From: Girardinichthys multiradiatus
Lineage: Eukaryota > Chordata > Actinopteri > Cyprinodontiformes > Goodeidae
Reading direction: 5' to 3'
NCBI RefSeq assembly: GCF_021462225.1
Contig: NC_061800.1
Coordinates: forward strand, 6,148,501 to 6,212,500
Length of the DNA stretch: 64,000 bases
The notes below the pieces were generated by a model, which had not been told where the DNA came from, searched no databases, and saw nothing but the letters and a program-made list of their open reading frames with translations. Positions 23,031 through 35,702 of the stretch are shown piece by piece. How positions within the stretch are numbered: position 1 is the stretch's first letter; every line of letters starts with the position of its first letter. The position numbers and the translations under genes are program-made.

Positions 23031-24842
23031 TATATGTTGGGACCCCACAGCCATGGGTACAAAAAGGCCAGTATGAACCTTTCTGGAACTTTCAAAATAA
23101 ATCGCATTAACCTGCTTCCAGCACAGCCAGGAAAAGGAGTAACAGCGGACTTCCCATGACGTCACTGTCCAAATAAAATCACCGCTTTTGCAACAAGCTG
23201 ACCTCTTCCACACGGGTCCCCAGAGGAACTGGATGGAGGGACACAGTGTGCTAATGTCTCTTTCCTGGCAAACAGACATAACTCTTCAAACTGGATCCAA
23301 GAGTGTCATACGATCACGCGATCATATGCAATAAGTTAAGTAGGAATGAATTGCTGTTTGTGTATCTGGTATTCATTCACGGACGTGGGTAATTAAGGTA
23401 CAAGCGTTGCTTGACTTTCTCTTTGAGGTCTACAGAAGCAAACTGTTCCAGAGAGTTCCCAGTAGAGACCCTGTCTCTACGACGCCGAGTGGAGCAGTTT
23501 TCCCGGTCTGAAGGAAGGACAACAGGACTGCATCACCGTTATTACAGCAGTAACGTGCAGTTTGGCAGGCCAACAGAGCGAGCCGCCCCTCCCCACAGCT
23601 ATGGAGGTTAGCTGCAGTTAACCCTTTGTTCGCTGTGGAAGCTTTCTTCAAACTTTGTCGCCCTGGACAACTTTTCCTCAGCACAGTTCACGTAAGAGGT
23701 TAGGTTTGGGCAGAGAGAAGTAATTTAGAATGAAATAACCTAAAAAGTTTTTGTTTTATGACGTTTGGTTTTGTTTGTGTTGAAACTCAGCTATCCTAGT
23801 GCTAGCAGATTAGCTGTAAGCACATGTGCTCAGTTTGTATGTTCTGTGTTTGTGTGTTTTTTTTTTTTAAGTTTAGACAAACTTTATTTAAAGGGTTATT
23901 TTAAACACAGAAGATTGGCCATAACGTGCCGTCCACATTTATGCATTTTAACCCTTAATGGTATTTTAAAGGTATGTGTTTGATTCTGATAAGCTATAAT
24001 CTTCTTTCGTTAGCTAAGAACACGTGCTTGCCTGCTAAGATCATTTACCGAAAAAGGTTGTTAGTTTTCAATCCAGTAAAATAATATTTCCCTAAATATT
24101 ATTTTACTAAACTTGATAACTAAGCAAAACAATTAAGCCCATTTCCCAAACATTTGTTTCTTATTCAAAATAATATTTATTTAAATATTATTTTAATAAA
24201 TAAAGGCAGGTAATTAAACACTGTTGAGAATTGGTCATCCAGAAAGTTGGTTTTATCAGCAAATCATTCTTTAAAATATTATTTTATTAAAATAATATTT
24301 TATCTGATCTTGCATTGTGAATGGTTGTCTAAAGGTATGCCAATTATTGCCTAAGTTAGTTTCAACACTAACTTAACTCCAATTCCAGATTCTTCAAGAT
24401 AATCCTTAGATCTCAAACATAAATAACATTGCATGGTAATGTTGCATCATTCTTTTGGTCATGGGTTTCAACCTTCATTGATCAACTTGTTTATATTGTA
24501 CATAGCCTATTAGTCTTCCTTATTCTTTCATTCTGCTTGGTCATTTAGTTGGATTGTTTTAGCATAGTAAAGAGTTTGTTGATTGAACTATGTTTGAGTT
24601 GAGTTTACTTATTTTTGTTAATAAATTCTTGTATTTTAAGAAATTGTATGAATTCATTCTGTGTGTGCAGAGTTTTGCTGTTCAATAATGTCAGAGCTTG
24701 GCTCATCCCTTTCAATTTTGTCCTAATACCACCGCCTTATTGGGCTGGTATTCACAGGACAACCCTTAACAGACCGAAATATTATTTAATAAAATATTAA
24801 AGTATTAATATTAAATAATATATTCATATTCATAATTACAAC
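23031..24842. repeat. Right arm of the long inverted repeat
   Basis: Inverted partner of 14528-16246. Read on +, it has LTR-like traits: it starts near TGTTGGGACC at 23035, has AATAAATTCTTG near 24621, and reads CCCTTAACA near 24763. Homology with the other arm nevertheless continues about 75 bp beyond that point. It contains three AT-rich hairpins built from AATAATATTT and AAATATTATT (about 24079-24108, 24167-24204, 24271-24301). No coding capacity. Confidence 0.8.
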
Positions 24843-26645
24843 ATATAGTTCAGGGGTTGTTCATCCATGTTCATCCATGTTTTCATCGTTACGTAATGAT
24901 GATAATAATGATAATTATTATTATCATCTAATATTATCACTAGTAATTATCATGATAATTACTAGCGTCAATAAATGCTGTATATGCTGCATTAACATTA
25001 TTTGTATCTGTATATGTTATTATTAGATAGAGAATATATTATTATGAATAGGTAAATATATATTAATACGGACTGTATTATAGTAAATTAAATTTAAGTA
25101 TGATTACATAAATAGTGGATAATCATCTGATTATGTTTGGAGGAGGGGTGTAACAAAATAAATTGTACGTCTACCCAAACTCTAGAATATGTATATAGCT
25201 ATGCTGGGTTTACTACTGTTTTTATTTTCTTTTTATTTATAGCATACTCAATACAGTGAACTGAACTGAATATTTTTTGAGGGCACATGATTCTTTGTAT
25301 TTAAGACCAAAAAAAAAAAAAAGATTAATTACAATATGACAATCTTTTAACTTCTCTAATTAGGGCCATAATTAGTGGACAATTCAGCCCTCTTTTAGAA
25401 GGAATTATAATTTAAGTGTCACTTTCCTGTTTGGTTGAATAATAGACAAGATAATATACTTTATGGAAGTAGGTACCTTTGTTTCAGTCATACAATTATT
25501 TTATTTAATTGTAATTACTAATCTTTAGTGTGGCACTGCTTCCATATGCTTGTCAATTCGCTGTTGATACAAATAAATTTTACAACTGAAGGACAACAAT
25601 CATTATACATAATAAAAAGTTTAAATTATGTTTCAAAACACACATAGATCAGGCGCATACATAATATATTTTTAACAGTGTAAAAAAGTATCTGGTCCAT
25701 ACAGCAGCAGGCCTGTACAATTTCTGTGCTTCTGCTAAGTTTGGACAATATTTTCATTAGTCATTAGCTATAGCAGAAAGGTAGGTTGCAACTGATTCCT
25801 ACTTTCTTCTACTTCAATTGTCAGCTTCAGTCTGGTTCCATCTGGGGGGGGGGGGGGGGCACATTGATTTGTTTCGCTCATTCATTATTTTGTAGCTGAC
25901 ATTTTCTAACATTTTCCTGTGTTAATTCATAACGGAGCAGACAGAACACCAACAGAACACCAACAGAAAACCATCATTGGGCTGTGCTTGTCCATGACGC
26001 TAATATCACATTGTTTCCTATATTGCCACATATGATCCCACATTAAAAATGTGTAACGTTAGGTCAAATAAGATCAAGTCCTGTCACAGCTTTGAAATAT
26101 GTGTGTTGCTTTTGATGTGCTCCAGTTCTTAAGAGCACACTAGTATTGACATCAAGGGTGTGGAAATATATATATATTCTAATGTACCAGGAAAAGGTTT
26201 GTTACTTTGTCTGTGACGCCACAGCCTTATTGTGAAAATGTAATGCTCTATGAGTCGGTTTCAGTTTCAACGATCTGGCATGCCGAGGTGACAGAATCTT
26301 CATCAGGGCAACCAGCATGGTGTGAGATTTGGTAATGCTATTAGGTCACTGCTGTGCTTTTAGAGAACAATTTTTGATGCTTCTGTAACAGTAGCTGACA
26401 TCACGTGGCATGGGGATTAATTTTTGGACATGTCAAAAAAATCCATGGAATCCTGGCTTACCTCGTGATCAAATTGTGCATGCCATAATGTCAAATGTGT
26501 AATAAGATCATGGAGAAACATTATTTACCTTTTGCATCATGTCTTCTTTTGCCATTGATATGAAAGGCTGTCTCTCCTAGAAATAGCTACTGGCTGTGCT
26601 TCTACTGTGACTAACTGTACATGTGTTCTCTTTCATACTCTAGAC
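24843..26645. other. No gene seen; palindrome and G-run
   Basis: AT-rich, unassigned. It holds a perfect 26-bp palindrome at 24940-24965, which sits beside a second near-palindrome of GATAAT/ATTATC units (24898-24928), and a run of 16 G at 25844-25859. Short TA repeats occur near 26168. No open frame of note. Confidence 0.55.
24940..24965. repeat. Perfect 26-bp palindrome
   Basis: CTAGTAATTATCA followed directly by its reverse complement. It could extrude as a cruciform. It lies about 100 bp outside the right arm of the long inverted repeat. Confidence 0.85.
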
Positions 26646-26654
26646 TTGAAAACT

Positions 26655-27217
26655 GCCTCAGAGTTCATCTGCTTCGCTATCTTTTTCTCCAAGATGAAGC
26701 CACTTAAGGAGTTACAACCACTAACCTTTTACTTTTCTTTCCCATAGAAAGTACTCCTAGATCAGTGCTTCTGTGTTCTTTTTGTGTCTGCTGTTTTCTC
26801 TCAAACCCCCAGTCGGTCGTGGCAGATGGCCGCTCACTGAACCTGGTTCTGCTGGAGGTTTCTTCCTGTTAAAAGGGAGTTTTCCTCTCCACTGTCGCTA
26901 AATGCATGCTCAGTATGAGTGATTGCTGTAAATTCAATGGAAGCAACTGTCCACTGTCTCTACATGCTCATCCAGGAGGAGTGAATGCTGCAAATCACTG
27001 ACTAGATGAAATCTGCTGGGTTTCCTTAGATAGAAAAACTTTTTAACCATTTTGAACAATAAATTGAATCTGACTGCACTGTTTGATAGTTAGGATTAAT
27101 TGGAATGTATGAACCTGTCTTGAAATCTGTACGATTCGATTGAATTGACTTTGTAAAGTGCCTTGAAATGACGTGTTGTGAATTGGTGCTATACAAATAA
27201 AACTGAATTGAATTAAA
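26655..27217 (+). mobile_element. L2-clade LINE 3' end
   Basis: A 5'-truncated L2 copy made only of 3' untranslated sequence. It includes the widespread fish block CCTGGTTCTGCTGGAGGTTT near 26841-26860 and the terminus AAGTGCCTTGAAATGACGTG with ACAAATAAAACTGAATTGAA near 27155-27214. Its length and end match a standard target-primed truncated insertion. Confidence 0.85.
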
Positions 27218-28835
27218 AAGGCAGATAATGTGAAGCGGCTATAAATGCTTAAATATAAGACCCTTTAGACTAAAACTAATATTTCCTGACTAATGTCCGT
27301 CAGTACAGGCTGGTATACATAGTGAAAAATATGTTTTCCCACAACTTAGGTGACAAAAGGATGACTCATGTGAGAAAGAAACCCATCAGACTGTAAGGTC
27401 ATTTCCTGACAAGGGAAGTGTGGTGCATTATAACAACAGGTAAGTGCCACTTTCTCCACACACTTAAGCAGGAGGGTTTTAGAAAACAAATGTTTGTTAT
27501 TCAAGTGCCTAAATAACATAAAAGTTCAAATAACTGCACCAAGTGTTGCAATTCAAAGTCGCATCAGGTAAATCTATTGATGACAGCACCATTTTGTACT
27601 TGATGATAAAAAAAAATGGCTTTCGCTTAATCACTTATAGTCTGTTCCTCAGATTCAGAGCTAATAACCTGAGAGATAATAGACTGCCTTTGATGTACGC
27701 GCTTTCTGGAAGCGAGAGGAGAATTACATCCCTATCTTTGCATGGATCTACATTTCATGTATGTTTATGAGAAAAAACAGGAGAAAATACTGGCTGTGCA
27801 GACTGCATTTATAAGGCATTTTAAAAATGAAGTAGGACAGAGTACTTTATGGAGCATCTCATTCACCCACGCTCTCCCGCACATATCTGTCACACAAGGC
27901 ATCGGCTGGAGTGTTTGGAACAATTTAGGGGCTCAGTGGTTCATTCGGGGACACTTTGACATGCAGGTGAAATAATCCTGGCATTAAACCGCCAACCGTA
28001 TGATTAATCCATGATGTGTTCCCCTTCTTGAGCCACAGCCATGAAACCTACAGCCACCAAAGCCAGTGGATGCTGTGCCCTCTGCTAACAGGTTAGTATT
28101 AGTTGCAGCAGAGCAGACGAGGTGAGGAAAATGAGAGAGGAAAGGAGAAATACATGCTTCGCTCTGTACTATACTGCTTCTAAAGCATCCACTATGAAGA
28201 GCTATCCAGCAATAATTACAGGCGAATTGAGTCCTGTGTCTGCCAGATGATACCTTTTCAATATGTGCAGTGAATACACGTTGATCCTTGTAACCTTCAC
28301 AATGGCACTTTGAATTGCTATCATCTTCAGTCTCTTTCAAAAACAGTTCATGCTGATGACTTAGACTCATTTTGGCCTTTTCTGTGTTATTTGTGAAGGG
28401 ACTTGTGTGGCAAGAGTCATTAAAATTGACTTGTGACCAAGCCAGGTACTGAGACCGGGTGAACTTATGAAAAGGTAAGTCAGCTTTATGGCTTACCTCT
28501 GTCATACAATACAACATCGGGGTTGTAATGTAGGACAGATGATCTGTGTGACCAGCTGGCTGGGGGATTTAAGGAAAAACACAGTGGGACCACCAGGGAG
28601 AGGTCAATTGACACATGTCAGTTGTTTTGATTAATATACATTTGATAGGTTGTGGTGTAGAGCACTTAGAGACCATATTTCTAGACTTCAGCCATGGATA
28701 ATCTTTGCAGTTTCTGTGAGAGTTCAAAACAACCGTAGGGCCTAAGGATAAAAGATGTCCAGCACAAATCTTTATGTGTATCACTCTACACTCACACCTT
28801 TCAAGCACCTGCTTGGTCCCCCTTTTGACTTTAGA
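27218..28835. other. No gene supported
   Basis: Unassigned. A 177-codon frame exists on the minus strand (27984-28517), but it has no recognisable domain, no homologous copy in the window and an unremarkable composition, so I do not call it a gene. Confidence 0.5.
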
Positions 28836-28839
28836 ACTG

Positions 28840-29730
28840 CCTTAATTCTTAATAGGATATATTCTATAGTCTATAAAACATTTTGGATGCATATTAACAT
28901 GGAAGCATCACACAGTTGATGCAAATTTGTTGGCTGCACATCTATGATGTCCATGAGTCTATCACAGCTCAAAAGGCTCTCCATTACAAGGAAATCTGGT
29001 GACTGTGGAGGCCAGTGGAGCACAGTGAACTCTTTGTCATGTTCAATTAACCCGTTTCAGATAAAGTTTGCTTAATGACATGGTAAATTATACAGCTAGA
29101 ATAGCCAACAGAATTTGGGTACTCTGTGGTCATAAAAGGATTGACTTTGTCAGCAATAATAATCAGGTAGGGGATGGAGTGTGAACAATGTTCAGTTGGG
29201 ATTAGCAAACCCAAAGTGTGCCAGAACAATTTCCCCGCACAGTATTACACCACCATCACTATCCTGGACTGCTGAAACAGGGCCAGATGCATGCATCATA
29301 TTGCTTATGTCAAATTCTGACTCTACTAAATAAATGCTAATTGTCCTGTTGTAACACCAAATTATGTCCAAGCTTCCACCGTGTTGCCATTGATTCAGGT
29401 CATAGAATTTGAAAGTAGTTCCCAGGTTTCATCACCATCCACTTTGAGCAATGCTCCAGAACCATTGGCAACAAACCCCCAATAGCATAATACTACCACA
29501 CCCATGTTTGACAGGTGGTAGTGCTCTTTGGTTTGAAAATCTCCTTTTGACTTGTTCATTACACAATCCTTGCCTTGTCTGATTGCAAACATGTTCTGCA
29601 AAAAGCACTGGGCCTGTCAACGTGGACAGCTGCAAACCTCAAGTGAGCTTCAAGGCTTTGGAACAGGCTCTTCCTTCTATGTCTGTACCATCGCAGTCCA
29701 TGGTGATATAAAACTCACTTCACTGTAGGC
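28840..29730 (-). pseudogene. Tc1-like transposase relics, minus strand
   Basis: Decayed transposase sequence on the minus strand. Around 29420-29530 it reads VKHGCGSIMLLG, with VANGSGALLKVDG in a neighbouring frame, the segment between the first two catalytic residues in one Tc1 group. Around 29080-29170 it reads ADKVNPFMTTEYPNSVGY. Around 28975-29045 it reads like HDKEFTVLHWPPQSPDF, close to the catalytic glutamate, followed by DVQPTNLHQLCDA. The two parts resemble different Tc1 groups, so there may be two adjacent relics. Stops and frameshifts are frequent. Confidence 0.65.
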
Positions 29731-31765
29731 AATGACATCACTGTTCTATTATTTTCCAGTTCATGGCAGGGCTAAGCCTTGATGGTTCTTTGATTGCTCC
29801 TAAATTTGAGGACCAACATAATCATTTGCTGAATTCCACGTGTCACACATTCCTTTCAATTTGGCCTCGAGAACACAAAATAGGACATTAGATTTTTTAT
29901 ATAAATTGAGTCTATTTTCTTATGTACACCTTTTCCATTTTAGCAACAGTACTAAGTAGTCAACCTGTGTTTGTTCTCCAAAAACACTTTTAAAAAAGAT
30001 ATATGAAACTGATTAAACTGATTAAAGGTTATCTTAAAAACAACAACTAGTAAAACCTTTACACTGTGATAACAAAAAAAGCGGATTATTAGTTAAAAAA
30101 AAAAAAAAAACATTCCCAAAATCTACTTTGTTGATATTTGGTATTGCGGTAAATGGTATAAAATGAAAAGATCCCTGAAAGATGTTTCTATCTGAAAAAG
30201 TATGTGGTGTGAACAAAGAGGAAGTCAAAATCAGCACAAGCAGCCCTTCTCTATTTTTCCACTGTCATTTCTGCTTTGTGCCTGTCTATCTCTCATCCTT
30301 GGTGGCCCAGTCTCTGCCTATGTCGGATGTTGGTGTAACCTTGCATTGTACAGCCACCCTCAGGGGAAAGAGCGGGGTTTCTACTATCACACACATGCAT
30401 GGCACACAGGCACCCATGTAAAAACAAATGGATAACAATGTGCTCAGTTGTGATAAGAGGGACAAGATGATTGTGTTCAGGATTATTGAATTTGGGCTTA
30501 CAACTTTTAATAAATGATTTCTGTAACTATTCAAGAAACTAAAAGGATAAAAATCTAACTGCTTCACATTTTTGTACAGTACATTGTAATTTCAAGGTGT
30601 TCTAAACATGACCACCTGTGCTCAGCAGATTTTTTTAACCTACAAGCAAATATTGACCAATAAAGCACCATGTAGAAATTAAATGCCTTCCATCTTGCCT
30701 GTTGTGATACATGGCTGTCCATGTGATAAAGCACCCTGCAAGACATTATGGGAATCACTCTACTCATCATTCAGTGAAGATTCATCATGGCCAGACCAGT
30801 CTGCAGTACAACCATTATTCCACAGTCAGTCCAGAAAATGTATTTTATGCTCAGCTTTTCTTTCATAAATCCCGTGGACTGACTCCAAAGGAGTTATTCG
30901 TTCATCTATTTTTTTTCATGTCATTATTTACTGACTGTGCCAGTAATTGCTAAGATGAGATGACTCAATAAAAGCCAAAGGGATCATCAACAAAGCTTAT
31001 TCAACACCCATGTGGGGGTTGAAATGCTTATCGGCTATTGAATATCTCTCATCTCCCATTCATTTTTCTCCCTCCCATTGAGGATTTAATTTAATCTGAG
31101 GCTATTCAAAGGTAAAAACAACAGTCAAATCAACAGCTCATTTAAAGGCTGATGTGCAACAGTGGCATGCAAGTTGAGAAAATGTTTCTATCAGTGTATA
31201 GAACTGCTCAAAAAAGAAAAATAACATGACACTGTCTAAATTATTTGGACATAAAACGATGACGAAGATTTCATTTTCAAGAATACAAGTTTCTAAATAA
31301 ATACAAAGAAACAAGGTCTGATATGAATATTTGGGCACACTATAGTAATTAGTACAACTTTCGAAGGTGGTAAAGACTTTGGGCACTTGTCGTCTATCCT
31401 CTGCTGCTTAAACCTAGTTGAGTTGAGGGGCAGTGATCTCCAATCCTCCATCTGCCCAGTTACTTCCTCTAGATCTTCTGGTGAGAACACAAGATACAGT
31501 TTTGTGAAAAAAACTTAGGACACCTTAAAAAAGACTGTGTATTTAAAATACAGAAAAAATCTAATAATGTACAGCAGGTATATGTATTGAACACGTCATG
31601 GGTTTTCTTAGTTTAAATCCTTCCTATAGGCTAATTAATCTACAAAAGTTATGTTTAAAAAATTGGAATGATACAGAAAAAATTTATTGAACATGTGACA
31701 ATAAAGAAAAAGGAGTCTTCCTGGTGATAAAGCATTCAAGAATACATAACAAGGGACCCTGACTC
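29731..31765. other. No gene seen
   Basis: Unassigned AT-rich sequence with an A17 run near 30095. Short open frames only, with no recognised repeats. Confidence 0.5.
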
Positions 31766-31769
31766 TCGG

Positions 31770-32310
31770 TAAATCACTATCTTTGGATGACTTCACCATA
31801 GACTGCTGTTTTCTACTACTCACTGAAACATGGCTACACCTATCCATTCCAGACTTAGTCATTGACCCTTGATAGAACCACTGACTCCGGTAAGAAAAAA
31901 AGGGGAGGGTTACATGTACATCCACAGCAACTGGTGTAACAACACAGTGATAGCCAGCCATGTTCCCCAGACCTGGAATATTTAACAACTAAATGCCATC
32001 TGTTTTACCTTCTTTGGGAGTTTAATGTAGTCATGCTAACCGTTGTATATGTTCAGCCAGATGCCAACGCTAGCTCAACCCTTGAACGTTTACACAGCAG
32101 CATTAGCCTGCAACAGAACCTACATCCGAATGCAAATCATTGTGGCTGTTTAATCATGTGGACCTAAAATCAGTACTCCCCACACTCCATCAAAATGTTA
32201 AATATTGTTGGAGTTTGGGGAGCTAACTCATTGGATAAGGTTTACACCAACATTAAGCTGGGCAAAATGACTAGACTTGCACCCCATATAGGCAAGTCAA
32301 ACCATATTTA
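31770..32310 (+). pseudogene. CR1/Rex1-like LINE endonuclease relic
   Basis: Readable islands of a CR1-clade endonuclease: FLLLTETWLHLSIPDLVID near 31810-31867, and LDKVYTNIKLGKMTRLAPHIGK near 32230-32296, the region that usually reads LDHCYT...LGLSDH. Frames change several times and the metal-binding residues of the later motifs are lost. It may belong with the reverse transcriptase relic at 32.96-33.92 kb, with a MITE inserted between them. Confidence 0.5.
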
Positions 32311-32847
32311 CCACCGGTCAAAAGTTTCAGAAACATTTTCTTATTTACTGGTTTTCTTTATGTTTGTGACTATTTACATTGTACGTAGATTCTCACTAAA
32401 GGCATCAAAACTGTGAATAAACACATGGAATTATGTAGCAAACAAAAAATTGCAAAATAACTTGTTTATAAATGTTTTACATTTTAGATTCCCTAAAGTA
32501 GCCGCCCTTTGCTATGATGACTTAAATATTAACCTTTGGCTGTCTCAATGAACCTCTGTGAAGATCTTTTAAGACTCTTTGGGAAACCATTTCAGGTGAC
32601 CACCTAATGAAGCTCATGGAGAGAATCCCAAGAGAGCAAAGCAGTAATCAGAGGAAAGGGTGGCTATTTTGAAGGATATAAAATATAAAAATGTTTAGAG
32701 TTAATTAACACTTTTTGTTTACTATACAATTCCATGTGTGTTCATTCAGTTCTGTTGCCTCTGGTGAGAATCTACAATTTAAATAGTCATGAAAATAAAG
32801 AGACCCGTTAAGTGAGAAAGTGTATCTAAAACTCTTGATCGGTAGTG
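32311..32847. mobile_element. Tc1-type MITE
   Basis: A 537-bp non-autonomous DNA transposon with TA on both sides (32309-32310 and 32848-32849). The ends are related inverted repeats (CCACCGGTCAAAAGTTT and, as reverse complement, CACTACCGATCAAGAGTTT). Similarity continues inwards for about 200 bp, for example GATTCTCACTAAAGGCAT at 32387-32404 against ATGCCTCTGGTGAGAATC-like sequence near 32755-32773. No coding sequence. It resembles a widespread fish Tc1-derived MITE. Confidence 0.8.
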
Positions 32848-32959
32848 TATGTCTGCAACATGTCCTGGCAAATACCCCCCCTATGGAAATCAATCCCTAC
32901 TACTATTAAGAAAATTAAAAATATGGCAACAGCTGAGGACCTGTTTTTTTGTTTTTTAA

Positions 32960-33920
32960 TGGACACTGTACTGTTTCATTAGGTACAAAAATCGTAATCC
33001 TGTCCCTGACACAGTCTGCCATTCTATTATACCTGAAGACCCCCGCCATAGTCCAACTACCATAACCAGCTCCTTGCTCCTTAACACATTCAAATTCAGG
33101 GAGCTAATCATGGAATTCAGGAGAAAGAAACAGACATTCATCCCATTTTCATCAGTGGGACCTGTGTGGAAAGGGTCAGGGACTTCCATTTCCTGAGGGT
33201 CCACATAGAAGAGAAACTCACCTGGGACAGGAGCACCACACATATGGTAAAGATGGCACAGCACCTTCTGAGAATAATCAAGAAACTGACATCAACAACC
33301 AGAGATTGCTTGTGTCCTTTTACCTCTCCACAATTGAGAGCATCCTCACATTCTGCCTCTGGACATGGTTTGCCAGCTGCACAGTGGCAAACAGAAAGAG
33401 CTCCAGAGGGTCACGAAAATGACAGAGAAGATCACTGGGTGCCCTCTACCTTTACTGGAGGACCTTTGAGGGTCCTTCTGTCTCAAGGGAGAGCGAACAA
33501 CATCCTAAAGGACCCACCCTAGCCATTCTCTAATTCAGCTACTGCCATCAGGCATATGGCACAGAACCATCAAAGCAAGGACAAACAGACTGAAAAACAT
33601 TTTTTACCTAACTGTTGTTAGATCTATGAATACCAGTAAAATAAAATAAAATCTCCATGTCATTGGTCATTCTGAAATAATGCGCAATACATGTTGAGGT
33701 GTAATCTTCATCTCGACTGTCATTGTGCAATATCTACTGCCACTGGTCTAGTGCTCAATATAAATAATTGTGCTGTTACATATTTACGTTTTTTCTCTTT
33801 TTCTAAACCTTATAAGTATGCATGTTGTTTATTTATTTTAAATGGTTTTGTATGTGCACTGAAAGGATTGCACATTACTTTTTGTTGTACTTGACAATAA
33901 AGAACCCAAATCTGAATGTA
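32960..33920 (+). pseudogene. CR1/Rex1-like LINE reverse transcriptase C-terminal relic
   Basis: The C-terminal part of a CR1-clade LINE polymerase. The sequence reads ELIMEFRRKK near 33101-33130 and ERVRDFHFLRVHIEEKLTWD at 33169-33228 in another frame. Near 33533-33605 it reads LLPSGIWHRTIKARTNRLKN, matching the family ending that usually precedes FFP. The 3' end is near 33890-33915 with CTTGACAATAAAGAACCC. It is truncated and shifted. Confidence 0.7.
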
Positions 33921-34423
33921 CTAATGGTAATAGTTACAGATGCATTTATAATCTTCTGAATATTCCAGTGAGTTCCTTTAAAGCCCTAATGCCGAAAGAA
34001 AAACTGGATGCATATTCTAACATGTTACAGCAATTGTTAATGTGTGCACTGCATGGCATGGTTAAAATTAGCAGGATTACCGCCACTGCCTATTTCTGGC
34101 AACCAATATGGTAGCATTTCCACATGAGATGTGATTGTGACATGAAAATTCCCAGTGTGCTGTTTAGAGAAGGTATATTTGTTTTTCTGAAACATACAGC
34201 AGGGAATTTAGAGCAGCTTTAAACAGTAAATGTTAATAAAGACAGAGGAGTAAAGCCACACTTTTATATGCAGGAGAAAATAGACGTATAGAAAGCAAAT
34301 TAGCTGTGGATTAAACACAGTGTTTTGTGACTATCTAATTTGAAAATACAAATTTGTTTATCCACCACTTTGCATTCCTATCTCATTCAGTTCCTCGGAT
34401 GAGTTTAGAAAAAAAAAGTACTT
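33921..34423. other. No gene seen
   Basis: Unassigned AT-rich spacer. Confidence 0.5.
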
Positions 34424-34428
34424 TTTTA

Positions 34429-35702
34429 TGTCGCGTTCTGAGGTTTAGTTTGACCAAAGCACAGACAAGAGCTAGGCAGCAGCATGTTTAAAGGAGTCTT
34501 ATTCTTTATTTTAAGAATAATTCAAAAGGTTTTCCAAACATAGCAAGAACGTAGCAAAAATCACAGCAGATACAAAAACACAAGTCGAAACTCCTAAAAT
34601 GTACAGAGTTGACTCTGCAGAAACATACCATAGTGAAAGCTTTAGACGAGGAAAGGTGAATGAACCAAGGAACCAGTGAGGAACAAACAAGAACAGAGAG
34701 CTTATGACAAGGCTAGAAAAAAAACGAAACACGAGAGCTAAACCATAACATAAATCCAGAGGGGAAAACATGAGGGAAGCTAGACAATAACATAACCAAA
34801 GGAACCTGACAACAAAAACAAAACTATAAATAACAAAACTCAGGGAAAGCAAGACTATGGACTGTAATGGAAATTTTTTTATTAAGTGTTCCAAAGTGTG
34901 TGACCTTTGGGTTACCTCACTTCTGTGAACATCTGTGTTAGGGAGTAAGCTGTAAAAGCCATTATCAGAAGTTTAATGGTTCAGACTCATCTTTTAGGAC
35001 AATGTCAGGAAGGGCAGTTAGGTCTGTTCCTAGATAACCTTGTCACCTTTGAACTCAAGAAGGGTTTGGGTCATAAAACACAGACTCTTTGCAGTTGGGA
35101 TAACACTGTCATGTTCTGGTATAAATACTGTGTGTAAATGTTGATCGGGGCTCTGTTTCACTGACTAACCTCAGTGTCAGGGTCTTCAAACGCTGATGCC
35201 TTTGAATAAAACTTATAAAGACAAAGTCCGGATTTTCTCTTGTTATGAGTCAACTTCTACCCACTTTGATAAGAAAATTCCACAACAGGACAAAGAAAAT
35301 AAACCAAAAGAAACATAAGAACCTAGAATAATCATTAACTATAGCAAACTGAGAAACTAAAGGGAATAGAAGAAACACCAAAACCTAATAATTAACAAAG
35401 AACCCATAAAGGAACCCTGACTGTAAATAAACCAAACCTAAACCACAAAAAGGGAACCAGGACGAGGAGGAACAGAGAAAATAAACTAGTAAACAAAGAG
35501 CGCAGGTGAACAAATACCAAAACATAAATAAACACAGATATACTAAATGGGAAACTAAACTAGAAACTACAAGGAAGACAAGGGAACTAGAAAAACAACA
35601 AACACTAGGAAGCAGGAAATAAACAAACAACCATGACTACAAAACCAAACTAAAGTCAAAACATAAAACCACAACAAAGTCCAAAGATGTCGCCTCACGA
35701 CA
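34429..35702 (-). repeat. Solo LTR (family R), split by a second solo LTR
   Basis: An LTR with TG...CA ends (TGTCGCGTTC at 34429, CACGACA at 35702 on +) and a possible 5-bp duplication TTTTA (34424-34428 and 35703-35707). The polyadenylation signal reads AATAAA on the minus strand near 34503, so transcription orientation is minus. A second, intact-order copy lies at 46308-59078, split by an L2. The segment GACCAAAGC..GACAAGAGCT..GCAGCATGTTT is shared with the LTRs at 42804 and 44802, so R belongs to the same superfamily. Its own sequence is interrupted by 34863-35287. Confidence 0.75.
34863..35287 (+). repeat. Solo LTR of ERV family B
   Basis: A 425-bp LTR, TGTAATGGAA...CCACAACA, bordered by a 4-bp duplication GGAC (34859-34862 and 35288-35291), the size made by gamma-like retroviral integrases. 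It has a TATAAATACTG box near 35121 and AATAAA at 35205-35210. Its first ~300 bp match 55557-55850, the LTR that follows an env relic. This is what recombination between two LTRs of a provirus leaves behind. Confidence 0.85.

Noticed and set aside
27984..28517. 177-codon open frame on the minus strand
   Set aside because: No recognisable domain, no repeat-family match and no supporting signals. Length is possible by chance in non-coding sequence.
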